Source: a virus
DNA length: 64,000 bases
Direction: 5' to 3' (one strand)
IMG/VR virus record: IMGVR_UViG_3300025652_000032
Span: 62,001-126,000 of that record
Positions within the stretch are counted from its first letter, which is position 1, and every line of letters starts with the position of its first letter. Below are positions 1 through 9,944 of the stretch, piece by piece. A program made the translations under genes and the position numbers. The notes under the pieces are model-generated. The model was not told where the DNA came from. It saw only the letters and a list, made by a program, of their open reading frames with translations, and searched no databases.

Positions 1-361
1 CGCCAGCAGAAACACCATCGGCATCCTTCTTAAACTTTAAGGTTGTGGTGACTGCTTCGTCTACCTCAACCTCTTCGCTCTTGACTGCCTTCTTAACGGT
101 CTTTCTTCTGTTGTGTAGATACTCATCGCTGCTATCTACATCACCATCGTTATCGATGTCTTTATCTTCACGATCATCGTGATCACCATCGAGTTCGTCG
201 TGATCAACTGGATCTAACTTTTTCTTTTCGTCGATCGCTTGTGCCAACTCGAACTTCTTTGCTTCGATAGCATCAGTAATCTTTTCTTGCATGATCTGCT
301 CAAATGCATCGGATGCTGCTTTGAGGTTGTCGATCATGATTGCTGGTACTAGTTTCTTCAT
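1..361 (-). CDS. Prohead-core-type protein, 5' part only (gp68/gp21 position)
   Basis: This open frame starts at an ATG ending at 361 and runs off the left edge, so only the first 120 residues are seen. An AAAGGACC ribosome site lies 6-10 bases upstream. The protein starts MKKLVPAIMIDNL and continues with a helical stretch (DAFEQIMQEKITDAIEAKKF), a highly acidic Asp-rich part and then a basic stretch (HNRRKTVKKAVK). Residues around 82-96 read DIDNDGDVDSSDEYL, which fits an EF-hand or dockerin-type calcium loop (DxDxDGxxDxxDE). It follows gp20 and a small gene, the place held by prohead core genes 67, 68 and 21 in T4, which suggests a capsid scaffold or core role. That role is inferred from position and composition; I do not recognise the family with certainty, and the C-terminal domain is outside the window. 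Confidence 0.6.
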   Translation of the reverse strand, partial: MKKLVPAIMIDNLKAASDAFEQIMQEKITDAIEAKKFELAQAIDEKKKLDPVDHDELDGDHDDREDKDIDNDGDVDSSDEYLHNRRKTVKKAVKSEEVEVDEAVTTTLKFKKDADGVSAG

Positions 362-402
362 TTGGTGGTCCTTTTCGTGTATTTAATCTACCTAGTATAT
401 AG

Positions 403-591
403 TTATTCTGATGCCTCAACCTCGGGTTGTGCTTCAACTTCGGGTTGAACATGCATAGAATCCACCGAGATTTCTAGTCGTTTTTGGTGCAGTGCGTTTG
501 ATGCCCTGTCATTCAGTCCATTTTCTATATGCTGCTTGAATGCATTTGCATTGTTTATCAGTGCAGCATCGATTGCTTTTCTAGAATCCAT
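403..591 (-). CDS. Small prohead-core-like protein (gp67 position), 62 aa
   Basis: The gene follows gp20 and overlaps its last codons by 11 bases. The longer open frame extends upstream inside gp20, but the ribosome site GAAGGAG sits directly before three consecutive ATG codons (591, 594, 597). The last of them (591) has the best spacing, giving MDSRKAIDAALINNANAF and a 62-residue product. The protein is a short amphipathic helix followed by an acidic tail with a duplicated QPEVEA unit. Its pattern AF..HIENGLNDRASNALHQKRLEI resembles DAFEQIMQEKITDAIEAKKFELA in the next gene downstream. T4 has the small core protein gp67 at this position. The coding call is good; the prohead-core function rests on synteny. 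Confidence 0.6.
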   Translation of the reverse strand: MDSRKAIDAALINNANAFKQHIENGLNDRASNALHQKRLEISVDSMHVQPEVEAQPEVEASE

Positions 592-2143
592 CATCATCTC
601 CTTCATCAGAATCAGAATCGATATCACCAGATGCCGTTTCTGATTTGATCTGTGTATCAATAAGTTTAATATCTTCTTCGCTTTGCTTGAGGATGTTCTT
701 GCGGACATATTCGATCGAGTAATACTTGCCAATGTAATCGTCTACTGTCTGTAAGAGATCAATACGCTCTTTAAGAAGTTCGTTTTCCTTAAGTTCAGTG
801 AAGTACGAGTCTTTGGTAAAGTCAAAGAAAATCACATCTTCATACTTTGCCCAATCATCCTCGGTAATAATACCTTTACTCATCAACTGAACTTTGAGAA
901 GTACAGAGAATAATTCACTAAACTTCTTACGAAGTCTCTCGATGAACTTGAAGAACTTAACTTCGTCTCTTGTAATCTCAGAAGAACGACCCATGTTGAA
1001 TCCGTTCTCTGCTTCTAGTCTAGAGATCGGAACATTCAAGGACTTGTATAGTTTCTTCTGGAAGTACATTACGTCTTCCATCTCGCCTAGATTCTGTCCA
1101 CCATCCAGAGTTGTGATTTCGGTTCCCCGACCACCTTCTCTTCGCGGCATCCAGTAATCTTCAAGCATGGACTGGTGCCTATGTTCATCTCGCATTGCAC
1201 CAGTTGATGCATCATAAACCATTTTATTCTTATAGCGGTTCATGACATCACGCAGATATTGTTCTGCTTTGTTCTTTGGTAAGTTACCTACGTCAACGTA
1301 AAAGATTCTACGTTCAGGGGCCCTAGAGATCCTGTAAATAACAACCGCGTCTTCGATCATGCGAAGTTGATTGAGTGGTTTTATTGCCTTCTGTAGATAT
1401 CCAAGAACACGTTTCTTTGATGAATCAAACAATCCAGAATGACAATATGCAATAGAGTCAGGGGATACTTTGATTCCTTGCTCAGACAAAAGTTTATCTG
1501 ATGTGGTCGCCGTGTTAGATGTTACATCGTCGTTGTCGAGGTAGACATAAAATTCTTCTACAGAATCAATCAGGGAGATTCCAGATTTAGGATCAACCTT
1601 CTTGTTTACCTTGCGAATCTTCTTGATCTTAATCGGATCAACAGGACGCAATTCATGAATACCCTTTTTAGTATTAGACGGATCAAGGATAATGTGGAAG
1701 AATAATTTACCATCCACATACCATCTACGAAATATTTCATATCCCTTATTATAGAAATCAGTTGTCTTGAGAATGAAATCAAACTCTTCTCTAATTTTAT
1801 TCTTGATAGTCTCTGGTGCATCCAGATCATCAAGGTAAATTTCTACTGGTTTCTTGAACCCATCAAAGACAATAGACTCGTTGACGATATCGTCAACGGC
1901 CATTTCGACTTCAGCATGTAATGCCATGTCTCTATATTTTTTAATGAGATCTACATCATTCCTAGATGCACCCTCAAAGTCAACATAGTGATTTCCGAAA
2001 AAACCACCTGCTACAGATATAGCACCATCATCTGACTCGGGAGTAATGAAGGATTTTACTGGTTCCTTCTCTACTAGATCCGACTCAGATGAGTTGGTGT
2101 CTATCTTTCCACTTCGGGATATATTAAACCCAAATACTTCCAT
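581..2143 (-). CDS. gp20: Portal vertex protein
   Basis: The 520-aa product is close to T4 gp20 (524 aa) and lies between the gp19 tail tube gene and the small core genes, exactly as in T4. The portal is the dodecameric ring at the unique capsid vertex; it nucleates head assembly, docks the terminase and conducts DNA. Typical features are the N-terminal stretch GNHYVDFEGASRNDVDLI, the segment AVDDIVNESIVFDG (residues near 80-95), the clip and wing region around MLEDYWMPRREGGRGTEI, and GQNLGEMEDVMYFQKKLYKS just after it, all as in T4-type portals. The C-terminus is strongly acidic (IDSDSDEGDDDGF). The ATG at 2143 is preceded by AAGGA with about 10 bases spacing. Assignment is confident from motifs and synteny. 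Confidence 0.95.
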   Translation of the reverse strand: MEVFGFNISRSGKIDTNSSESDLVEKEPVKSFITPESDDGAISVAGGFFGNHYVDFEGASRNDVDLIKKYRDMALHAEVEMAVDDIVNESIVFDGFKKPVEIYLDDLDAPETIKNKIREEFDFILKTTDFYNKGYEIFRRWYVDGKLFFHIILDPSNTKKGIHELRPVDPIKIKKIRKVNKKVDPKSGISLIDSVEEFYVYLDNDDVTSNTATTSDKLLSEQGIKVSPDSIAYCHSGLFDSSKKRVLGYLQKAIKPLNQLRMIEDAVVIYRISRAPERRIFYVDVGNLPKNKAEQYLRDVMNRYKNKMVYDASTGAMRDEHRHQSMLEDYWMPRREGGRGTEITTLDGGQNLGEMEDVMYFQKKLYKSLNVPISRLEAENGFNMGRSSEITRDEVKFFKFIERLRKKFSELFSVLLKVQLMSKGIITEDDWAKYEDVIFFDFTKDSYFTELKENELLKERIDLLQTVDDYIGKYYSIEYVRKNILKQSEEDIKLIDTQIKSETASGDIDSDSDEGDDDGF

Positions 2144-2167
2144 TATGTAATATCCTTACTTGAATTA

Positions 2168-2734
2168 TCAGGCAGTGAGTTCGCCAGCGTTGCCATCGGT
2201 TGTTTCCCTTGTAGTCCAATACTGATAAGTAAGTGTGACTGGGAATTCGCCGATACCTGTCGTTGGATCGTTGTTTAGATCAACCGTTCCAATTTCAGAT
2301 GGCCAGCAACCAACAAAGTTATAACCCTTGCGTCGAATACCCTGTCTGTCTAACGAATAGACTTGCCAGTTCTGGTAGATTCCTGCACCACCGATTGGTT
2401 GTACAGTGAATGCACTAGAGTTATCAACATGCTGATTGATGAGACTAGACCATCTCTCGAACGAATCTCGAAGAACGAAGTCTTGATCTAAAAGAACACT
2501 GATTGACCAATCAGCGAACGATCTATCGCCTGGAATCTTTACGTTTCTACCACGGAATGGTACTTCCACGACACCCACTGAGGATGCTGGAAGTTGTGCT
2601 GTTCTAACTAAGAAGTTGAGTTGTTCTAATTCACCGTCTACTGGACCTACATTACCAACAACTTCAAAGAGGTTTGTACGAACACCACCACCCGCAAATT
2701 TTTGGATGAAGTTTTCGATGTTCTGAAATGCCAT
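2168..2734 (-). CDS. gp19: Tail tube protein
   Basis: The 188-aa product is the major tail tube subunit, which stacks in hexameric rings inside the sheath. The start MAFQNIENFIQKF followed by GGGVRTNLFEV is typical of T4-type tube proteins, as are the strand motifs DRSFADWSISVL and FVGCWPSEIGTVDL. It is slightly longer than T4 gp19 (163 aa). It lies between gp18 and gp20, the invariant T4 order. A TTCAGGAGAAACAATAA leader gives a good ribosome site (AGGAG). A strong hairpin lies between gp18 and this gene, so its expression relative to the sheath could be set by RNA structure. Confident. Confidence 0.95.
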   Translation of the reverse strand: MAFQNIENFIQKFAGGGVRTNLFEVVGNVGPVDGELEQLNFLVRTAQLPASSVGVVEVPFRGRNVKIPGDRSFADWSISVLLDQDFVLRDSFERWSSLINQHVDNSSAFTVQPIGGAGIYQNWQVYSLDRQGIRRKGYNFVGCWPSEIGTVDLNNDPTTGIGEFPVTLTYQYWTTRETTDGNAGELTA

Positions 2735-2772
2735 TTATTGTTTCTCCTGAAAGTGTTTTTATTACTTTATAT

Positions 2773-2803
2773 GTAGTAGGGCCCCCGAAGGGGCCCATTC
2801 TAC
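2773..2803 (-). terminator. Stable C(UUCG)G hairpin between gp18 and gp19
   Basis: In the 75-base gap between the gp18 stop and the gp19 start, the minus-strand RNA reads GGGCCCC-UUCG-GGGGCCC. This is a perfect 7-bp G/C stem (2779-2785 with 2790-2796) closed by the extra-stable C(UUCG)G tetraloop often used in T4-type phages. An outer GUAG/CUAC pairing extends it. On the minus strand no clean U run follows, so it may act as an attenuator, RNA processing or stability element rather than a full terminator. On the plus strand a T5 run follows, so it could also stop antisense transcription. Confidence 0.7.
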
Positions 2804-2809
2804 TTTTTA

Positions 2810-4834
2810 TTATCCTAGACCAACTTCGTCGAAATCGATACCAGATCGAGTTGCAATGAAGTTCAACTGAATGTAGTTGATCGATCTTGCTGGTTTAACG
2901 AAGATGTCTGCAACAAATTCATTTCTATCAATCACTTCGCCAGTGTTGTTTGTTTCGTCACATACAACTCTGAAGTCAGTGATACCTCTTCTACCTTGAA
3001 CTGTTCTGAGGAACGGAACAACCAAGTTTCTGAACTGCGCCCTTGTGAACTCATCGTTGAGTTCGAAGAGTTGGAACTTAGATGCAGAAGCGATTGCTTT
3101 CTCAAGAACAATGAACAATCTACGAACATTGATTCTATCGAAGGCACTTGCCTTAGTCTGCATTGTCTTATCACCAAACAGGACTGTTCCCTGTCCGGGG
3201 AATGACACAACTGGGTTGATGTTATTCTTATACAGTTCATCTCTGTGTGTCTTCGATGGGTTGAACCCGAGTCGGACTACACCACGGAGTTGTCCACGGT
3301 TAAATCCTGCTGGAGAGAACCATGCATCTGCAATCTCTTCTGTTCGTGCTGCAAGTCCGGCAATATCACCGTTTAGCGGAACGTGTCGAAGAACATCGTT
3401 GTAACGGTCAAGCATGACTTTCACGTTACCATCAATTACTGCATAAGAACTGTCCTTGTTGAGAGTGTCTCTCTTGTAGTCAACAACTGATTTAGTTGCT
3501 TCCTCGGCAGTCTTGTTCTTAAGATCTGCAACCGGGGGTGAGATGAATGCAACACAGTCCTTTCTCTTATCACAGAGATCGACGAGAAGTCCGTCTTTGA
3601 CTGCATTACCAGGTCCACCAAGAATGAGAGAAACATCAACTGTTTCTGGATCCTCGAACTGATCGTAACCATCGGTGTATAGTGCAGCAGCAGAAACACC
3701 TGATACCTGTCCTGCACCACCTGAAAGTGCCTTGTAGAACATATTGTCGAAACCTGTTCTAGCATCACCATTGGAGAGGAGAGCGAAATCTGTAGTTAAT
3801 CCTCCAGCACTATCAATACCAGTGAAGTCTGCTTTTCCGTAAACGTAGTCTGATCTATCGTTGACAGCGTTCTTCCAGAAAATTGAGTTTCCGTCTCCGT
3901 CCTTAGCATCTCTTGCCTTAGAAACACCTTCGAACTTCTCAAGGATTGCGCCCTTGACTCCAGTAAACAAACCATCTTCATCGACGATTGCGATGTTTAG
4001 TTCGTCACCAGATCCACCACGGAAATCTACATTAGTAGATGTGGTTGGTGTATTAACAAAGTCCTTTGCATACTTGTTGAAGATCTTGAGCGATGTACCA
4101 CTCGAAGTTGCTTGTGTAATTGCTGCATTAAGTGGTGGGAAAATTTCAATGTGTGAAAGTTCACTAACACCACCTACGGCGGCACCAGATCCTAACGTAG
4201 ATCCAGTAGAACCGTATCGAACAGTAAACTCTTCTGCATCAGCAGCACCACTCACACCAACAACGGTGTGTTCTCTTCTGTCATTAAACTTTAAGATGTC
4301 GCCCTTGTGTAGTTTAATATCACCACAGACACCTGTTACCGCCGCACCACTTGCTTTGAGTACCACAAAGTTTGAGTTGAGTCCAGCAGTCAGTCCGTGA
4401 AGACCGTTCGTAGAACCATCTCCATCAAAAACGTGGACTGCAATCGAGTTACCTCGTATACCGGGATACTTAGCAATGAATTGTGCGCCGGCCTGACCTC
4501 CGCCAGCATCAAACTCTCTGCGGTTTGCAACCTGCACTTGTGAACTTGACTCGGTATCTGCGTTCAACCATGTGCTATCAACTGCTCGAACGATCTGAAG
4601 GTTATTTCCATAACCTAAAAAGTTGGCAGCAGTGAACCAATATTCGTAGTTATCCTCATCTGGATCACCGAAGATCCGACGAAGAGTGTTCTCGCTATCA
4701 ATTAAAATTCTTGTTTTGGCAGGGCCCCATGCGAATGGAGCAGCGAATCCAGCAGCGGTTGTTGAAACTGCTGGTACGATCTGCGAAAGATCTTTTTCTG
4801 TGACGTTAACGCCTGGACTTACTTGGAATCCCAT
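2810..4834 (-). CDS. gp18: Tail sheath protein
   Basis: The 674-aa product matches the contractile sheath subunit (T4 gp18, 659 aa). The N-terminus MGFQVSPGVNVTEKDLS and following VPAVSTTAAGFAAPFAWGPA are hallmark sheath sequence. The C-terminal part carries the conserved core that binds the tube (FDRINVRRLFIVLEKAI; FQLFELNDEFTRAQFRNLV; RNEFVADIFVKPARSINYI) and ends FIATRSGIDFDEVGLG. The variable middle region (about residues 100-400) is rich in Gly, Ala and Ser, as expected for the exposed domains. AAAGGAGAATAAACA precedes the ATG. A late promoter box lies 40 bases upstream, so gp18 probably heads its own late transcript with gp19 and gp20 downstream. Confidence 0.96.
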   Translation of the reverse strand: MGFQVSPGVNVTEKDLSQIVPAVSTTAAGFAAPFAWGPAKTRILIDSENTLRRIFGDPDEDNYEYWFTAANFLGYGNNLQIVRAVDSTWLNADTESSSQVQVANRREFDAGGGQAGAQFIAKYPGIRGNSIAVHVFDGDGSTNGLHGLTAGLNSNFVVLKASGAAVTGVCGDIKLHKGDILKFNDRREHTVVGVSGAADAEEFTVRYGSTGSTLGSGAAVGGVSELSHIEIFPPLNAAITQATSSGTSLKIFNKYAKDFVNTPTTSTNVDFRGGSGDELNIAIVDEDGLFTGVKGAILEKFEGVSKARDAKDGDGNSIFWKNAVNDRSDYVYGKADFTGIDSAGGLTTDFALLSNGDARTGFDNMFYKALSGGAGQVSGVSAAALYTDGYDQFEDPETVDVSLILGGPGNAVKDGLLVDLCDKRKDCVAFISPPVADLKNKTAEEATKSVVDYKRDTLNKDSSYAVIDGNVKVMLDRYNDVLRHVPLNGDIAGLAARTEEIADAWFSPAGFNRGQLRGVVRLGFNPSKTHRDELYKNNINPVVSFPGQGTVLFGDKTMQTKASAFDRINVRRLFIVLEKAIASASKFQLFELNDEFTRAQFRNLVVPFLRTVQGRRGITDFRVVCDETNNTGEVIDRNEFVADIFVKPARSINYIQLNFIATRSGIDFDEVGLG

Positions 4835-4873
4835 TGTTTATTCTCCTTTAACGGCTGTTATGCTTAACGATAA

Positions 4874-4881
4874 TATTTATG
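4874..4881 (-). promoter_or_regulatory. Late promoter box CATAAATA before gp18
   Basis: Minus-strand CATAAATA lies in the 101-base gap between gp17 and gp18. It is one base from the T4 late -10 box TATAAATA. A start site about six bases beyond the box would leave a leader of roughly 34 nt holding the gp18 ribosome site. No -35 element is expected for T4-type late promoters, which use a sliding-clamp-dependent sigma factor. The rest of the gap shows nothing else. Confidence 0.65.
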
Positions 4882-4935
4882 AAAATACTATTTTCGCACC
4901 ATCACAAAATTACTTCTATACCTCTTATGTAGGGA

Positions 4936-7003
<2,068 letters not shown>

Positions 7004-7018
7004 GATTAATTACTCCAT

Positions 7019-7867
7019 TCAATATGTATTACCTTGCGAGTCGATCGGTGGTCCAGCAGTCGATCCGGTTGCACCGAAGACATAGATGTTGGTTTCTGCT
7101 GTATACCCAGTGACAGTACCTGTTGCACCAGAAAGTCCGACATCAACGCGGGACAACGCACCTGTCGCGCCCTGAGAGGTTGCCCCAGTGGGTCCGTAAA
7201 TCCAATCGTTTAGTCCATCGTTGAAGAATACAGTCTTTGTTTGTCGGATAACCGAAGAGTTCTTCGTTGGACCAAAGCAGAAAGATTTTGCTGTGAAGTC
7301 GAAGTTTATCTGGATGTTTCTTCTCGAATCAAAATCACCCTCGTAGTCCTCGACAATAGACACATTATTGAGAATAATAGGAACATCTAATTTGTCATAT
7401 AAATCTGTGAAGTTGATTGAGACTGTAAACTCTGGAGTAAAGTAAGGCAGAATCTGTTCCATGATCTGCAAACCATCATCCATGTTTCGTGTAAACGCAG
7501 AGACAGCAAAGTTAAAGTTATATGGAACTTCCGCAAACGCATAATCGAGAGTAGATCCGGCACCAGTTTGAGTTGACTGTCTGCTCTTCGATAATGTGTT
7601 TCTTTTCCGTGTTGGATCATATGATACATCAGTGATCTCAAATCCAATTCTTGGTAAAGTGATTTCCGCCTTAGCAGAATCGCTCAAAGAATTGAAGTTG
7701 TTTAGTCGTGTGAGAAATTTTTCCTTTGGTCCGTATGATAAAGGAACCCGGATACGTTCTACTTCTGCACCTGAAGAATCACTCCGTGCAATAACAATGT
7801 CATTGAATAACGATCCGAACGCCACTACGGTTTTTCTTACGGAACTATTATAGAAATGTGTAAACAT
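7019..7867 (-). CDS. gp15: Tail sheath stabiliser and completion protein
   Basis: The 282-aa product is recognisable as gp15 (T4: 272 aa), which caps the finished tail and joins it to the neck. The N-terminus MFTHFYNSSVRKTVVAFGSL is followed by VPLSYGPKEKFLTRLN and ITLPRIGFEITDVSYDPTRKRNT, matching the family pattern; FNFAVSAFTRNMDDGLQIMEQILPYFTPEF is the conserved core. An oddity is the last 60 residues, where GPTG, GATG, GLSGATG and FGATGST units recur, a collagen-like or adhesin-like composition not expected at the end of gp15. The ATG is coupled to the gp14 stop by a TAATG overlap. Confidence 0.93.
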   Translation of the reverse strand: MFTHFYNSSVRKTVVAFGSLFNDIVIARSDSSGAEVERIRVPLSYGPKEKFLTRLNNFNSLSDSAKAEITLPRIGFEITDVSYDPTRKRNTLSKSRQSTQTGAGSTLDYAFAEVPYNFNFAVSAFTRNMDDGLQIMEQILPYFTPEFTVSINFTDLYDKLDVPIILNNVSIVEDYEGDFDSRRNIQINFDFTAKSFCFGPTKNSSVIRQTKTVFFNDGLNDWIYGPTGATSQGATGALSRVDVGLSGATGTVTGYTAETNIYVFGATGSTAGPPIDSQGNTY

Positions 7868-8760
7868 TAATAGTTACCCTCCGAGAACGGATCATTCTCT
7901 GTGAAGTCAAAGATAGAATCCTTATCTAATTCAAATTCTATCGACTCATTATCTCCGTCACTACCACCAGTAACACCTTGTGGAATCACTGTTGTCGTGG
8001 TTTCCTGTGAGTTCATTGTATAATTGGTTCCAGTTGTTCTTCCGATGACATTCTGTGAGTTGGAGAATGTTCCCGAGATACCCACAATAGAAAGCAACTT
8101 CGTGGATAGTGTCCAGTCCGTAACCTTGGCAAGTGCCGTCTCTGATCCAACAGAACCCTGATAAACTTCTTCTCCGATACGATAGTCTTGTCCTGCGTTA
8201 AGAGTACCCATTGTGAGTTCAATCTCAAAGTCCTGTCTATCATCTTCGAGGGCATCAATATCTGAATATCCAGTATCGATTTCTTCGTGACTGTAGACGA
8301 ACAGTTCGCATGAGACTTTATATGTGTGGAGTTTACCTAACTGATAGAATGGATTTTCGTGTTCAACAAACTTAATTTCAAACAAACCCTTCGAGAGTGG
8401 GAAGTAAATTAAATCACCTTCTCGGGGTTTCTGAATTGGTGCCTCGTTTACTGTGACGACTTGTTCAAATCGTTTCTTGGCAAAGACAAGACTTACACTG
8501 TCTCGTATTTCAAGTCCAAACTTAGAAACAAAGTCGCCGTCTCCTTCAAATCCATCTGCACTTTCAATATACATTTCGAGCGAGTACCCATCGTCAAACT
8601 TTGACTGGGTGTCTTCACCGAATAGTTTATCTTCGTTCATCAGAGTTCGGGGTATATACACCATATCCTCACCGTGCATTTTGATTGCCTCCACGGTGAG
8701 ATCTTCAATGAGTCTCTGCTCACTCCCGATGTTTCGTCTGAAATAAGAATTCTTTGCCAT
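7867..8760 (-). CDS. gp14: Neck protein gp14
   Basis: The 297-aa product begins MAKNSYFRRNIGSEQRLIEDL followed by MVYIPRTLMNED, a typical gp14 N-terminus, and continues with VSLVFAKKRFEQVV and REGDLIYFPLSKGLFEIKFVEHENPFYQLGK. In T4 gp14 (256 aa) joins gp13 to seal the filled head and present the tail-binding surface. The C-terminal region (TNYTMNSQETTTTVIPQG...) is longer and low in complexity compared with T4. It lies between gp13 and gp15 with no spacing. Confident. Confidence 0.93.
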   Translation of the reverse strand: MAKNSYFRRNIGSEQRLIEDLTVEAIKMHGEDMVYIPRTLMNEDKLFGEDTQSKFDDGYSLEMYIESADGFEGDGDFVSKFGLEIRDSVSLVFAKKRFEQVVTVNEAPIQKPREGDLIYFPLSKGLFEIKFVEHENPFYQLGKLHTYKVSCELFVYSHEEIDTGYSDIDALEDDRQDFEIELTMGTLNAGQDYRIGEEVYQGSVGSETALAKVTDWTLSTKLLSIVGISGTFSNSQNVIGRTTGTNYTMNSQETTTTVIPQGVTGGSDGDNESIEFELDKDSIFDFTENDPFSEGNY

Positions 8761-8761
8761 T

Positions 8762-9514
8762 TTATCCTACCATAAAATCTGGTGGTAACTCGTACTTGAG
8801 TTGAACTTCTTCTTCTATCTTTGTAATTTCTTCTTGTCCCTGAGAGTATAACTCTGCACCATTATATGAAAGACCACCGGGAAGTGTGATGTTCTGGAAC
8901 TTGGATAAGTTCATTCCCCACTGTCTTTTGATTAGTGATGTGACATACTCTTTCAGAAGTCTATCATTATAGATTTCTGTGTATGTGTTTGGATCTAGAA
9001 TGGAGTATGCTTCGATTACGACAAAATCACCAACAGAAAAATTCTCAGACCAGTCAGTATCGATCAGTAGTTTATTTGTAACTCTGGAGAATCGAACTGC
9101 CTTTTCTGGATCTAACATCTGCTGAATAAGTGCCAGGTGTCTCTTTGTAATATCATACTGTGCCAGATTTCCCATACCAGTACGCACTCCATAGAAATCG
9201 TTGAGTGCCATTTGATATCGAACATCAAACATGTTTACGCTGTTGTTTCCCTGTTCGAATATTCTTGTTACACTGATAACAGAGGAATCGACTTGATTCA
9301 TATCAATATATTCGTTTGTCATATCGTCTGATGTTAACTGATGCTTATAAAATTGTTTCTGCACACCATCAAAATGGTATTCTGCAAAGAATTGAAGTGC
9401 ATCGTCAAGTCTATCTTCTACCTGTGCGTCATCAACATTGATCTCGATCACAGGATCCCCGAGTCTCCTCAGAGCATAGTCCTTCAGTTGTTGTCTCGTT
9501 GCTGGTTGTGCCAT
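8762..9514 (-). CDS. gp13: Neck protein gp13
   Basis: The 250-aa product starts MAQPATRQQLKDYALRRLG and has the family stretch DRLDDALQFFAEYHFDGV plus QWGMNLSKFQNITLPGGLSYNGAELY near the C-terminus. gp13 binds the portal after packaging and, with gp14, closes the head (T4 gp13, 309 aa). The ribosome site GAGGAG lies nine bases upstream, inside the broken mini-gene that precedes it. It heads the 13-14-15-16-17 block. Confidence 0.92.
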   Translation of the reverse strand: MAQPATRQQLKDYALRRLGDPVIEINVDDAQVEDRLDDALQFFAEYHFDGVQKQFYKHQLTSDDMTNEYIDMNQVDSSVISVTRIFEQGNNSVNMFDVRYQMALNDFYGVRTGMGNLAQYDITKRHLALIQQMLDPEKAVRFSRVTNKLLIDTDWSENFSVGDFVVIEAYSILDPNTYTEIYNDRLLKEYVTSLIKRQWGMNLSKFQNITLPGGLSYNGAELYSQGQEEITKIEEEVQLKYELPPDFMVG

Positions 9515-9612
9515 CTAAAATGCTCCTCTTCTTTTTATATGTATGATTTCTAGTGCATTTTCTAATGGCAGTTCCTTCACCGCCTCTTGGTTTTCTAAAC
9601 TTTTTTGAACAT
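9515..9612 (-). pseudogene. Frame-broken mini-gene abutting gp13 (about 32 aa if repaired)
   Basis: This 98-base gap is one base short of 33 codons. An ATG (9610-9612) directly follows the stop of the previous gene and a TAG (9515-9517) directly precedes the gp13 ATG. The ATG frame stops after five codons (MFKKV), but a one-base slip at the A6 run gives MFKKSLENQEAVKELPLE and then NALEIIHIKRRGAF, protein-like sequence running exactly to that TAG. So it may be a small gene with an indel, a sequence error, or a frameshift-decoded peptide. It also contains the gp13 ribosome site. There is no strong ribosome site for its own ATG. Confidence 0.4.
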
Positions 9613-9933
9613 CTATTTTTGTTTACCAAGGAAATTTCGTACCTTTCTGATCCTTTCTGACTCGATCCGGGCCTCGTCGTCATAGATCTTTTTGTAATTT
9701 TTAAACTCGTTCAATCTCGAAATAAAACGATCCCCATCTTCCCAAGGAATAGGAAGGGGGATTATTGTAGAACCATTACTTTGGTAATGCTCTTGGTTCT
9801 GAATATAGACTCTGGTTCTTTGATCTTTTGGTGGATCATAGTCCGGTTCTAGTTTTTTAAAAAGTTGAAAATCTATCGATTCGTTGTTTATTATAATTCT
9901 ATCTTCATCTACATTATGAATAAATCTGTTCAT
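9613..9933 (-). CDS. Uncharacterised 106-aa protein between fibre genes and gp13
   Basis: I do not recognise this 106-residue protein (MNRFIHNVDEDRIIINNESI...). It is charged and has no membrane segment. The middle reads IIPLPIPWEDGDRFISRLNEF, followed by a likely helix rich in Lys, Arg and Glu ending at the C-terminus (RIRKVRNFLGKQK). It is encoded 11 bases after the fibre gene and directly before the broken mini-gene and gp13. The ribosome site is weak (GACGG, AAAAATAG spacer). Its place between tail fibres and neck suggests a virion or assembly role, but that is only inference. Confidence 0.7.
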   Translation of the reverse strand: MNRFIHNVDEDRIIINNESIDFQLFKKLEPDYDPPKDQRTRVYIQNQEHYQSNGSTIIPLPIPWEDGDRFISRLNEFKNYKKIYDDEARIESERIRKVRNFLGKQK

Positions 9934-9944
9934 CTATTTTTCCG

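Noticed and set aside
592-732. Longer start for the small core gene inside gp20
   Set aside because: The extra residues come from the gp20 coding region in another frame; the GAAGGAG site places the start near 591-597.
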